A DNA stretch of 64,000 nt from Mycobacterium haemophilum DSM 44634 (GTDB lineage: Bacteria; Actinomycetota; Actinomycetes; Mycobacteriales; Mycobacteriaceae): NCBI RefSeq assembly GCF_000340435.2, contig NZ_CP011883.2, positions 3,952,687 to 4,016,686 on the forward strand, given 5' to 3'. Made by a program: the position numbers and the translations under genes. Below are positions 56,793 to 64,000 of this stretch, piece by piece; within the stretch, counting starts at the first letter, position 1; every line of letters starts with the position of its first letter. Under the pieces are notes generated by a model, which ran no database searches, was not told the DNA's origin, and worked only from the letters and a program-made list of their open reading frames with translations.

Positions 56793-57593
56793 CTAAGCTC
56801 GATCACACCATTCGAGCGTTTTGTCTTCTATATCGCATACCAGCTCTGACAAATTGTCATTGAGGTAGAAATGGTCCCCAGGAAACACCCGAATCGCGAA
56901 CTCTCCCGTCGTTCGCTCACCCCATGGCGTCATGTCTTCTTGGGTCGCAATCCAATCCTTATCGCCAATAAACGCATAAATTGGGCACGACACCGTCGTC
57001 TCTGGCGGACAGCTATAGCCTGCAATGGCGCGGGCCGCCCGCAACGTGGGCAGCACCCCGACACGAAATTCTTCGTCCTCAAAAAAATCCGGATTCATGC
57101 CGGTCATGCGGGCGACCAAGTCCAGCATGTCGTTATCGGAAAAATCCTTGATTTGCTGGTACCTGATATGACCCGGAGCCGAACAAGCCGAGACGAACAG
57201 GGCGACGAGACGATACCCCGCCGATTGGAATCTCAACGCCACTTCGAAAGCCAGCATTCCGCCCATACTGTGACCAAAAAAAGCGACTGGATCGCCCGTC
57301 GGAGCCGACGGCTTCATCATTGCGAAGATTTCATCAGCCAGGGCGGGAATACTAGTGAGCGGCGGCAGGCCATACCCGTCGCGCTGCCCCGGGTACTGGA
57401 CAGCGATCCGCTTTACGTCCGCTGAAAACTCCCGGGAAAATGGGACATAATATGCCGCGTCTCCACCCGCATGCGGGAAAATATATAGCGTAGGCGCGGT
57501 AGAATTTTCGCCACCTTTGCCGTTGTTCGAGTGCCCGTTCACCGCGCCAGCATACCCTGGTCCAAGACCATGCACCGACACCTCGAACGTCAA
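56793..57593 (-). CDS. tesA: Type II thioesterase TesA
   Basis: 266 residues (Mtb TesA is 261 as I recall). Alpha/beta-hydrolase thioesterase with PTLYIFPHAGGDAAYYV, nucleophile elbow FFGHSMGGML (Ser109), an aspartate in AFIGDKDWIATQ and the histidine in VFPGDHFYLNDNL. In Mtb and M. marinum TesA is needed for PDIM and phenolic glycolipid synthesis, interacting with PpsE. It is transcribed in the same direction as fadD26 across the leader, as in Mtb. Its promoter would be in 57594-57775, where I see nothing else. Confidence 0.93.
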   Translation of the reverse strand: MTFEVSVHGLGPGYAGAVNGHSNNGKGGENSTAPTLYIFPHAGGDAAYYVPFSREFSADVKRIAVQYPGQRDGYGLPPLTSIPALADEIFAMMKPSAPTGDPVAFFGHSMGGMLAFEVALRFQSAGYRLVALFVSACSAPGHIRYQQIKDFSDNDMLDLVARMTGMNPDFFEDEEFRVGVLPTLRAARAIAGYSCPPETTVSCPIYAFIGDKDWIATQEDMTPWGERTTGEFAIRVFPGDHFYLNDNLSELVCDIEDKTLEWCDRA

Positions 57594-57775
57594 AATAAGA
57601 CGACGTAGTCCTATCTGACGGCGCTACCGGATGTGTTACTGGGATCGCTAACCCGCCCTAGAGCCGACGCACTCGCGTCGACGACGCACCCGCGGCGGCA
57701 ACGACGCACCCCCTCGACAGCATCACGACATCGAGAATGCAATCCCGCGAACAGTTTTCATCTCGGCACGGCGCG

Positions 57776-58615
57776 CTAGGCCGACGCTGACGACGAGGGC
57801 AACAGGTTTTCCACATCTTGTTTGATCGCTGCTATGGCGTCGACCGGCGTGAGATCCTGGCCTCGGCTGTTCTGGCCAAGTTGCGGCCAGCCGGCGCCAT
57901 TGGGTCCGCGCAGCTGGTCCCAGATATCGCGGACTTTTGACAGCAGTTCGGCTTGTTCGTCGTCAGTGAGCGCCATCAGCCAGCCTCCCATCGTTGTGAC
58001 GCCGCAGGCGGCGGCGAACTGTCGCGCTGTCAGCCCGTCAGCAGAATTCATATCGCACCGGCCGAATGGTGGACATCCCTGCGGCAGATTAGGGCTATAA
58101 CCCGTACCGTCGGTGTACTGATGCGCCACTTGTCCAGGCAGGTTCGGGTTAGACCCGTACCCGGCTCCGATGACACGCAGGCCAGATGGACGCACCCGCC
58201 ACATGTTGGCGAAGTCGTAAGCGTTGGCATAACCAATGATTCGCGCGGGACTGCCCGCGTACTCGGCGAGGTTCCAGTACAACTGGTTGATCCAGCTCGA
58301 CGCGTCGCCAGGTGGGTTTCCGCCCGATTCCACATCAAGCATCAGTGCGATCTGGGGATGCAATCCGCCGCCAGCATTGATCATCGAACGCACCGTATCG
58401 GCGTTGGCCGACCAATTCGGGCGCACATAGGTATAGACGATCCCGAAGGTCATTCGCCCACTGTCCAGTGCGGCGCGCATCCAGCCATAATTGGCGGCAA
58501 AGTTATGATCTTGATACGTGCCGTCGCAAACGCGGATCGAAAGCACCTGATACGGATACGAGTCATCCACGGGCACTTGATATTCGGATACGTCAGCGAA
58601 CAAGGTGTCGGTCAA
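57776..58615 (-). CDS. GH25-like / phage lysin-like protein (Rv3766-like)
   Basis: 279 residues. The first about 210 form a GH25/GH25-like TIM barrel: FADVSEYQVPVDDSYPYQVL, IVYTYVRPNW, LMLDVESGGNP with the acidic pair expected of the fold, and VAHQYTDGTGYSPNLPQG. The tail (MALTDDEQAELLSKVRDIWD and QLRGPNGAGWPQLGQN) is typical of mycobacteriophage lysins and tail proteins. No signal peptide is visible. I believe Mtb Rv3766, divergent from tcrX, is its counterpart. It may be a domesticated phage enzyme; hydrolytic activity is not proven by sequence. Confidence 0.75.
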   Translation of the reverse strand: MTDTLFADVSEYQVPVDDSYPYQVLSIRVCDGTYQDHNFAANYGWMRAALDSGRMTFGIVYTYVRPNWSANADTVRSMINAGGGLHPQIALMLDVESGGNPPGDASSWINQLYWNLAEYAGSPARIIGYANAYDFANMWRVRPSGLRVIGAGYGSNPNLPGQVAHQYTDGTGYSPNLPQGCPPFGRCDMNSADGLTARQFAAACGVTTMGGWLMALTDDEQAELLSKVRDIWDQLRGPNGAGWPQLGQNSRGQDLTPVDAIAAIKQDVENLLPSSSASA

Positions 58616-58758
58616 GTTGGCTCTTTCCGGGCGAACGCCTATCTGCCTGTTACCCGCTGTTAACTATGCCCTAGTTCCGACTGAACAGCAGGATTTTCCT
58701 CAAAGGTCGAAGCGGGAAACCCAGTACGCCAGGGAACGCGCTCAGTATTGTCGCCGCT

Positions 58759-59211
58759 ATGGCTAATCGACCCGCCCACGTTGCCGATGTGCGTCGGATT
58801 GCCTCGTCGATGCCGCACATTACCCGTTTGGAAGGGCCAAAGGGCAATGCCATTTATCAAGTGGGCGGAAAGTCGTTCGTATTCTTCCGCACCCCCCAGC
58901 CCGACGCGACCGATCCCGATACCGGCGAACGCTACACCGACGTCATCATGATTTGGGTGGAGTCGGAGAGCGACAAGCTGGCGCTGATCCAGGACCCGGC
59001 TTCACCGTTCTTCAGCACAGACCACTTCGATGGACATCCTTCGGTACTGGTGCGGGCCAGCCGACTGTCGGAAATCAGCATCACCGAGTTAACCGAGTTG
59101 ATTCAGGACGCGTGGCTGTCCCGAGCATCGAAGAAGCGCGCCGCGGCATGGTTCGCCGCCCAACAGTCAGTAACGCCGGCCGACGTCGAGCCCCGCCAGA
59201 ACGGTACTTAA
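58759..59211 (+). CDS. YjbR/MmcQ-like protein
   Basis: 150 residues, cytosolic, of the YjbR/CyaY-fold MmcQ family: segments FVFFRTPQPDATDPDTGERY, TDVIMIWVESESDKLALIQD, PFFSTDHFDGHPSVLVRASR and IQDAWLSRASKKRAAAWFA are strongly conserved in actinobacteria. Function is unknown; the fold is DNA-binding-like in some members. It lies between the GH25-like gene (divergent) and tcrX (same direction, 219 bp gap) and was not one I recall at this place in Mtb. Confidence 0.82.
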   Translation: MANRPAHVADVRRIASSMPHITRLEGPKGNAIYQVGGKSFVFFRTPQPDATDPDTGERYTDVIMIWVESESDKLALIQDPASPFFSTDHFDGHPSVLVRASRLSEISITELTELIQDAWLSRASKKRAAAWFAAQQSVTPADVEPRQNGT

Positions 59212-59430
59212 CGTCGCTCGACATCCCTGCGACCCGCACCGAATGTGAAGGTGGCGACGCGACACGCCGTGATGCCGTCGCCGGATTCACACTCGGTGGC
59301 CGGTGTGTCCCGTCGCGGTCAGGCGCGACGATTCCACAGCGCACACAAAGGAACGCCATAGCATCGACTCATTCGCACACCGATACTGGAACCTGTGACG
59401 CATTCCCGAACCGCGGTTGAGCGTGTTGTC

Positions 59431-60135
59431 ATGTGCCGTGCCGATGGCAACCCAATCACCGTGCTGGTTGTTGACGATGAAGCTGTCCTCGCCGAGATGG
59501 TGTCGATGGCGTTGCGGTACGAGGGCTGGAACATTGTCACCGCCGGCGATGGATCATCGGCGGTCGTGGCGGCCCGCGCGCAGCGACCCGATGTGGTTGT
59601 TCTAGACGTAATGCTGCCCGATATGAGCGGGCTCGACGTGCTGCACAAATTGCGCGAAGACAACCCGCGGCTGCCGGTGCTATTGCTGACGGCCAAGGAC
59701 GCGGTGGAAGACCGCATCGCTGGGCTAACCGCAGGTGGCGACGACTATGTCACCAAACCGTTCAGCATCGAGGAGGTAGTGCTGCGGTTACGGGCGCTGC
59801 TGCGGCGCACCGGGGTGACGACGGTAGACAGCGGTGCGCAGCTGGTGGTCGGCGACTTGGTGTTGGATGAGGACAGTCACGAGGTAATGCGCGCTGGCGA
59901 ACCAATCTCGTTGACCTCCACCGAGTTCGAGCTGTTGCGGTTCATGATGCGCAACGCCAAGCGAGTGCTGAGCAAGGCTCAGATCCTGGACCGGGTATGG
60001 AGCTACGATTTCGGCGGCCGCTCTAACATCGTCGAGCTTTACATTTCCTACCTACGCAAGAAGATTGACAGCGGTCGTGAGCCGATGATCCACACGCTGC
60101 GCGGCGCGGGTTATGTCCTCAAGCCAGCCCGCTAA
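59431..60135 (+). CDS. tcrX: Response regulator TcrX
   Basis: 234 residues from ATG at 59431 (MCRADGNPITVLVVDDEAV), matching the length I recall for Mtb TcrX. Receiver domain with acidic pair Asp15/16, phospho-acceptor in VVLDVMLPDMSG (Asp59) and Lys in DDYVTKPFS; OmpR/PhoB winged-helix domain with LTSTEFELLRFMM, VLSKAQILDRVWSYDF and LRKKIDSGREPMIHTLRGAGYVLKP. Partner of TcrY; in Mtb linked to iron limitation and virulence. The open frame reaches back to 59395 but without family similarity. Confidence 0.93.
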   Translation: MCRADGNPITVLVVDDEAVLAEMVSMALRYEGWNIVTAGDGSSAVVAARAQRPDVVVLDVMLPDMSGLDVLHKLREDNPRLPVLLLTAKDAVEDRIAGLTAGGDDYVTKPFSIEEVVLRLRALLRRTGVTTVDSGAQLVVGDLVLDEDSHEVMRAGEPISLTSTEFELLRFMMRNAKRVLSKAQILDRVWSYDFGGRSNIVELYISYLRKKIDSGREPMIHTLRGAGYVLKPAR

Positions 60136-61630
60136 CGCTTGGCGGGCTTGGTCGCTTCGGCTGCGGCTGTTGGTCGGGCAGATCGTGGTGCTCGCCGTGG
60201 TGTGCGTGGGAATTATCGCTGCCACCGAACTAGCCCTGGGCCACCATCTGATGGCGCAGCTCGACAGCCAGCTCGGCGGAACCTCTTATCGCTCCGCGTT
60301 GATGTACCCCGAACCGAAGCGTCCGGGGTGGCGACGCGAGCATTCGTACTATCCGAGGCCAGGACCCGGTCCGAGGTTCCTCGATGCCCCGGGCCAGCCG
60401 GCCGGCATGGTGGCCGCGGTGATCAACAACGGCAAGACAGTCGATGCCGGCTACCTGACCAGCAGCGGTTCCCGCGCCGCATTGACCCCAGCCGCCCAGG
60501 CCCAGCTGGAACGGATCGCCGGCAGCCGCACGCCGGCGACTTTGGACCTCGACGATCTCGGTCGGTATCGCGTCGTCGCCGCTCCGAGCCGCAACGGAGG
60601 CGACGTCATCATCACCGGCCTGTCGATGGCAAGCGTTGACTCCACCATGCTTCGGATGTTGATCATCTTTGCAATCGTCACCGTGATCGCGCTGGCCGCC
60701 GCAATAACCGCCGGCATACTCATCATCAGACGGGCGCTGGCGCCGCTGCGACGCGTCGCCCAAACCGCGAGTCAGGTGGCCGATCTGCCGCTGGACCGCG
60801 GCGAGGTCGCGCTGCCGGTGCGGGTGCCCGAACCGGACGCAAACCCGCATACGGAGGTGGGTCAACTCGGATCGGCCCTCAACCGGATGCTCGACCACAT
60901 CGCGGCCGCACTAGAGGCACGGCAGGCCAACGAAACCCGGGTGCGCCAGTTCGTCGCCGACGCCAGTCACGAATTGCGCACACCGTTGGCCGCGATCCGC
61001 GGCTATACCGAATTAGCACAACGGATGGGCCAGGGTGGTCGGGAGCAGGAGGCGGTCGCACACGCAATGAGTCGGGTGGCGTCCGAGACCGAGCGGATAA
61101 CGCGCCTCGTCGAGGATCTACTGCTGCTGGCCCGGCTGGACTCCGGTCGCCCGCTAGAACGCGAACAGGTGGACCTGTCTCGACTGGCCGTTGACGCAGT
61201 CAGCGACGCACACGTGGCGGGACCGGATCACCAGTGGGAGCTCGACCTACCCGAAGAGCCAGTGGTTGTTCCGGGCGATGGGGCGCGGTTGCACCAAGTG
61301 GTGACCAACCTGCTTGCCAACGCCCGCATCCACACCGGTGCCGGCACCCTCATAACGACGCGGTTGACCACCGACCCCAGCCATAGCGTGCTGCAGGTGA
61401 TCGACAACGGCCCCGGCATTCCGGTGACGCTTCAGTCGGAGGTGTTCGAGCGGTTCGCCCGCGGCGACTCCTCCCGCTCCCGCAAAGGCGGCAGCACCGG
61501 GTTGGGCCTGGCGATCGTGTCTGCGGTAGTCAAGGCGCACAACGGGACGATCACGGTGCACAGCTCACCCGGTCATACCGAGTTCACGGTGCGGTTGCCA
61601 CTCAACGGGTGGCAACCGCCCGCCTGCTAG
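60113..61630 (+). CDS. tcrY: Sensor histidine kinase TcrY
   Basis: 505 residues (Mtb TcrY 475 as I recall, so the true start may be somewhat downstream). TM1 about 15-40, a Pro/Arg-rich extracytoplasmic sensor part, TM2 about 182-206, HAMP linker (RALAPLRRVAQTASQVADLP), H-box FVADASHELRTPLAAIRGY with His286, N-box QVVTNLLANARIHTG, G1 VIDNGPGIP and G2 KGGSTGLGLAIVSAV. It phosphorylates TcrX. The start at 60113 overlaps the tcrX 3' end by 23 bases, consistent with an operon. Confidence 0.92.
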   Translation: MSSSQPANAWRAWSLRLRLLVGQIVVLAVVCVGIIAATELALGHHLMAQLDSQLGGTSYRSALMYPEPKRPGWRREHSYYPRPGPGPRFLDAPGQPAGMVAAVINNGKTVDAGYLTSSGSRAALTPAAQAQLERIAGSRTPATLDLDDLGRYRVVAAPSRNGGDVIITGLSMASVDSTMLRMLIIFAIVTVIALAAAITAGILIIRRALAPLRRVAQTASQVADLPLDRGEVALPVRVPEPDANPHTEVGQLGSALNRMLDHIAAALEARQANETRVRQFVADASHELRTPLAAIRGYTELAQRMGQGGREQEAVAHAMSRVASETERITRLVEDLLLLARLDSGRPLEREQVDLSRLAVDAVSDAHVAGPDHQWELDLPEEPVVVPGDGARLHQVVTNLLANARIHTGAGTLITTRLTTDPSHSVLQVIDNGPGIPVTLQSEVFERFARGDSSRSRKGGSTGLGLAIVSAVVKAHNGTITVHSSPGHTEFTVRLPLNGWQPPAC

Positions 61631-61660
61631 TTGTGGGTCACTGAGCTGGATTGCCCGGCT

Positions 61661-61679
61661 CTCCCCCGCAAGCGGGAGG
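61661..61679. terminator. Inverted repeat between convergent tcrY and lpqH
   Basis: ctcccccgc-aa-gcgggagg can form a short GC-rich hairpin (CCCGC/GCGGG core) in the 97-bp gap where tcrY and lpqH converge. No T-run follows, as usual in mycobacteria. The same element with its ggtgccccca extension is a widespread short repeat in these genomes, so the terminator role is only likely. Confidence 0.5.
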
Positions 61680-61727
61680 TGCCCCCACAGCGGGCCGTCC
61701 CGGCCCGCATCGTCACCGGGCGCGTGG

Positions 61728-62195
61728 TTAGGAACAGGTCACGTCGATTTCGAACGGCTTGTTCACCGGCTGCATCGGGTTGGCCATGTCAACGCCGGTG
61801 GCGGTCCCGGTGATCTTGTAGCGATTGCCATCCTTGCTGGCCGAGGCCTTGCCCTGGCCGGTACCCGACGTGTATCCCAGCGTCACGCCGTTGACGTTGC
61901 CGAGCCCAACGGACTTCACCTCGGGAGGGTTGCCTTCGGTGAGCACGGCGGCGATGCCCGTCGCGGCCCCACCAATCGCGATGTTGACGGTCCCACCTGC
62001 AGTTGTGCATACGACCGAGCCGGTGATGTTTTGGTTCTTCCCGTCGATGATGACCGTCGGCCCACCGGCAGCAGCCGATGTGGCGCCTGCACTGGAGGTC
62101 CCGCTGCTGGTAGTTGACTTGTTGCTCGAACAGCCAGAAACACCCGCGACCAAAATCGCCGCTCCGGCTATCGCGACCGTCAGTCCACGCTTCAC
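61728..62195 (-). CDS. lpqH: 19 kDa lipoprotein antigen LpqH
   Basis: 155 residues from GTG at 62195, preceded by AAAGGAG. Signal peptide with lipobox VAGVSGC (lipidated Cys22), then a Ser/Thr/Ala-rich linker (SSNKSTTSSGTSSAGATSAA) and the beta-sandwich domain (NITGSVVCTTAGGTVNIAIG, VKSVGLGNVNGVTLGYTSG) ending FEIDVTCS. It is a secreted, membrane-anchored TLR2 agonist in Mtb. The linker is shorter and differently composed than the 159-residue Mtb form, evidence that this is not an Mtb-complex strain. Confidence 0.95.
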   Translation of the reverse strand: MKRGLTVAIAGAAILVAGVSGCSSNKSTTSSGTSSAGATSAAAGGPTVIIDGKNQNITGSVVCTTAGGTVNIAIGGAATGIAAVLTEGNPPEVKSVGLGNVNGVTLGYTSGTGQGKASASKDGNRYKITGTATGVDMANPMQPVNKPFEIDVTCS

Positions 62196-62393
62196 CTGTT
62201 CTCCTTTGCTCGATCTTTGCGGTCCATCGGCATTGAGGACCGTCTCGGCAGTATGCGGGTTAACACGACCGAACAAAAGACTTCCGCGAAAAATTATTTT
62301 GATAGCCCTTAGCTCGTCGCCTGATTCTTGCCCAGATAGGAGGGTTTACGCCGCTCTTTCCCGGACGGCCGGGTCAATGGCAAGGTATTGACG

Positions 62394-64000
62394 GTGGACC
62401 ACAAACCGCCTACCGCAGTCATCGAGTCGTCCCACAGCGAACACACTTTGCCGTTCCACGACACCACGGATTTCGACAACGCCGATCGTGGATTCATTGC
62501 TGCTCTGTCTCCGTGCGTGATCAAAGGCGCCGACGGCCGCGTGGTGTGGGACAACGACGTGTACTCGTTCCTCGGCGGCCCGGCACCGACGTCGGTGCAT
62601 CCCAGCCTCTGGCGGCAATCGACCCTAACCGCCAAACAAGGGCTGTTCGAAGTGGTTCCCGGTATCTATCAGGTCCGCGGCTTCGACATCTCGAACATCA
62701 CCTTCGTCGAGGGCGACACGGGGATTATCGTCATCGATCCCCTGGTATCCACCGAGGTGGCCGCTGCGGCACTGGATTTGTACCGCACCCATCGCGGTGG
62801 TGACCGTCCCGTCGTCGCGGTTATCTACACCCACAGCCACGTCGACCATTTCGGCGGCGTGTTGGGCGTCACCTCGCAAGCGGACGTGGATGCCGGCACG
62901 GTAGCGGTGCTGGCGCCAGAAGGTTTCGTCGAGCATGCGGTGCAGGAGAACGTCTACGCGGGTCCGGCGATGACCCGGCGCGCGACCTACATGTATGGCA
63001 CCCTGTTGGCCCGCGGACCCCAAGGCCAGGTGGGCTGCGGGCTGGGCCAGGCTCCGTCCACCGGCCAGGTCGCCGTCATCGTGCCGACCATCGACATCCG
63101 GACGACCGGTGAAACACACACCATCGACGGCGTGGCGATCGAGTTCCAGATGGCGCCCGGCACCGAGGCCCCCGCCGAGATGCATTTCTATTTCCCGCGG
63201 TTCCGTGCCCTGTGTATGGCCGAGAACGCCACCCACAACCTGCATAACCTGCTGACTCTGCGGGGCGCGCTGGTGCGCGATCCGCACGCCTGGGCGGGCT
63301 ACCTCACCGAGGCGATTGACACCTTCGCCGACCGAACCGATGTGGTGTTCGCCTCGCACCATTGGCCTACCTGGGGCCGGAAGAACATCGTCGAGTTCAT
63401 GTCACTGCAACGCGACATGTATGCGTATCTGCACGACCAGACGCTGCGACTGCTTAACCAGGGGTACACGGGTGTTGAGATCGCCGAAATGTTCCAAATG
63501 CCACCCGCACTGGAACAGGCCTGGCATACCCATGGCTACTACGGGTCGATCAGCCACAACGTGAAGGCGGTCTACCAGCGCTACATGGGTTGGTTCGATG
63601 GCAACCCGGCCCGGCTGTGGCCGCACCCCCCATCAGCAATCGGGCCCCGTTACGTCGATGCGATGGGCGGAATCAACCGGGTCGTCGAACTTGCCCAAGC
63701 AGCATTCGAGTCCGGCGACTTCCGTTGGGCAGCAACGCTGCTCGATCACGCGATGTTTACCGACAGCGAGCACGCCGCGGCCCGCGCACTGTACTCCGAC
63801 ACGTTGGAGCAGCTGGCCTACGGTGCGGAAAATGCGACATGGCGCAACTTTTTCATGAGTGGGGCAACCGAATTGCGCGACGGCAACTTCGGCACCGCCA
63901 GCACGACCGGATCAGTGTCAATGCTTAATCAGCTAACGCCCGAGCAAATCTTCGACAGCCTCGCCATCCGTGTCAACGGACCGCGTAGTTGGCATCTCAA
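62394..64000 (+). CDS. Alkyl sulfatase, metallo-beta-lactamase fold, N-terminal part (Rv3762c-like)
   Basis: From GTG at 62394 (DHKPPTAVIESSHSEHTLPF) a frame stays open to the window edge, about 535 residues of an expected 626 or so. Motifs: FVEGDTGIIVIDPLVSTE, the zinc-binding HSHVDHFGGV, GTEAPAEMHFYFP, LCMAENATHNLHNL and FASHHWPTWGR, all of SdsA1/BDS1-type secondary or primary alkyl sulfatases, followed by the sterol-carrier-like C-terminal start. It hydrolyses long alkyl sulfates to the alcohol. Divergent from lpqH; 62196-62393 holds both promoters. The start could be the TTG two codons earlier. Confidence 0.9.
   Translation, partial: MDHKPPTAVIESSHSEHTLPFHDTTDFDNADRGFIAALSPCVIKGADGRVVWDNDVYSFLGGPAPTSVHPSLWRQSTLTAKQGLFEVVPGIYQVRGFDISNITFVEGDTGIIVIDPLVSTEVAAAALDLYRTHRGGDRPVVAVIYTHSHVDHFGGVLGVTSQADVDAGTVAVLAPEGFVEHAVQENVYAGPAMTRRATYMYGTLLARGPQGQVGCGLGQAPSTGQVAVIVPTIDIRTTGETHTIDGVAIEFQMAPGTEAPAEMHFYFPRFRALCMAENATHNLHNLLTLRGALVRDPHAWAGYLTEAIDTFADRTDVVFASHHWPTWGRKNIVEFMSLQRDMYAYLHDQTLRLLNQGYTGVEIAEMFQMPPALEQAWHTHGYYGSISHNVKAVYQRYMGWFDGNPARLWPHPPSAIGPRYVDAMGGINRVVELAQAAFESGDFRWAATLLDHAMFTDSEHAAARALYSDTLEQLAYGAENATWRNFFMSGATELRDGNFGTASTTGSVSMLNQLTPEQIFDSLAIRVNGPRSWHL

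Noticed and set aside
57776..58615. Possible prophage or phage-mediated insertion point for the polyketide block
   Set aside because: Only one lysin-like gene is present, with no integrase, holin, tail genes or attachment repeats, and a counterpart probably exists beside tcrX in Mtb.
62625..63362. 245-codon minus-strand frame
   Set aside because: Shadow of the alkyl sulfatase, whose own frame has clear metallo-beta-lactamase motifs.

Overview
The window looks like the chromosome of a slow-growing mycobacterium close to, but distinct from, the Mycobacterium tuberculosis complex. GC is high, and many genes read as recognisable orthologues of H37Rv genes with clear amino-acid divergence (the LpqH lipoprotein, for example, differs at many positions from the version I know). 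Comparisons with M. tuberculosis (Mtb) are from memory of gene order and protein families; no database search was run.

Left flank (1-23.2 kb) follows the Mtb Rv3722c-Rv3734c neighbourhood: the aspartate aminotransferase start (Rv3722c), SRP RNA, tRNA-Ser, LucA (Rv3723), a full-length cutinase (Cut5), the MFS/cNMP/patatin fusion (Rv3728-like), the PrimPol-type protein (Rv3730c), LigC (Rv3731), a Nudix hydrolase (Rv3733c) and a decayed tgs2 (Rv3734c). Interleaved are genes I do not place there in Mtb: an enoyl-CoA hydratase, a ParB-like small protein, a LipL-like esterase, a large cyclase-ATPase, an asparaginase/PPC/MFS block and a cytochrome P450. At least three relics are present (reductase fragment, frameshifted PPC gene, tgs2).

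Central block (23.6-57.6 kb) is a complete phthiocerol-dimycocerosate (PDIM)-type assembly line read leftward: tesA, fadD26, ppsA, ppsB, ppsC, ppsD, ppsE, drrA, drrB, drrC, papA5. Nearly every junction overlaps by 1-4 bases or is separated by a few bases. FadD26 activates a long-chain fatty acid as acyl-AMP and loads it on the N-terminal ACP of PpsA. PpsA and PpsB make the two hydroxyl-bearing extensions, PpsC a fully reduced one, PpsD a partly reduced one and PpsE the last. TesA aids release, PapA5 esterifies the diol and DrrABC exports. In Mtb this block is at Rv2928-Rv2939, followed by mas, fadD28, mmpL7 and lppX. Here it lies between tgs2 and an Rv3766-like gene, and none of those partners is present. 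It is either a second PDIM-like locus or a relocated one. A 1,001-bp tract of ppsA and ppsB (acyltransferase region) differs at only 3 positions, indicating recent gene conversion.

Right flank (57.8-64 kb) is the Mtb Rv3766-Rv3762c neighbourhood in inverted orientation relative to the left flank: GH25-like protein, YjbR-like protein, TcrX/TcrY two-component system, LpqH and the start of an alkyl sulfatase. The polyketide block therefore sits at an apparent rearrangement junction.
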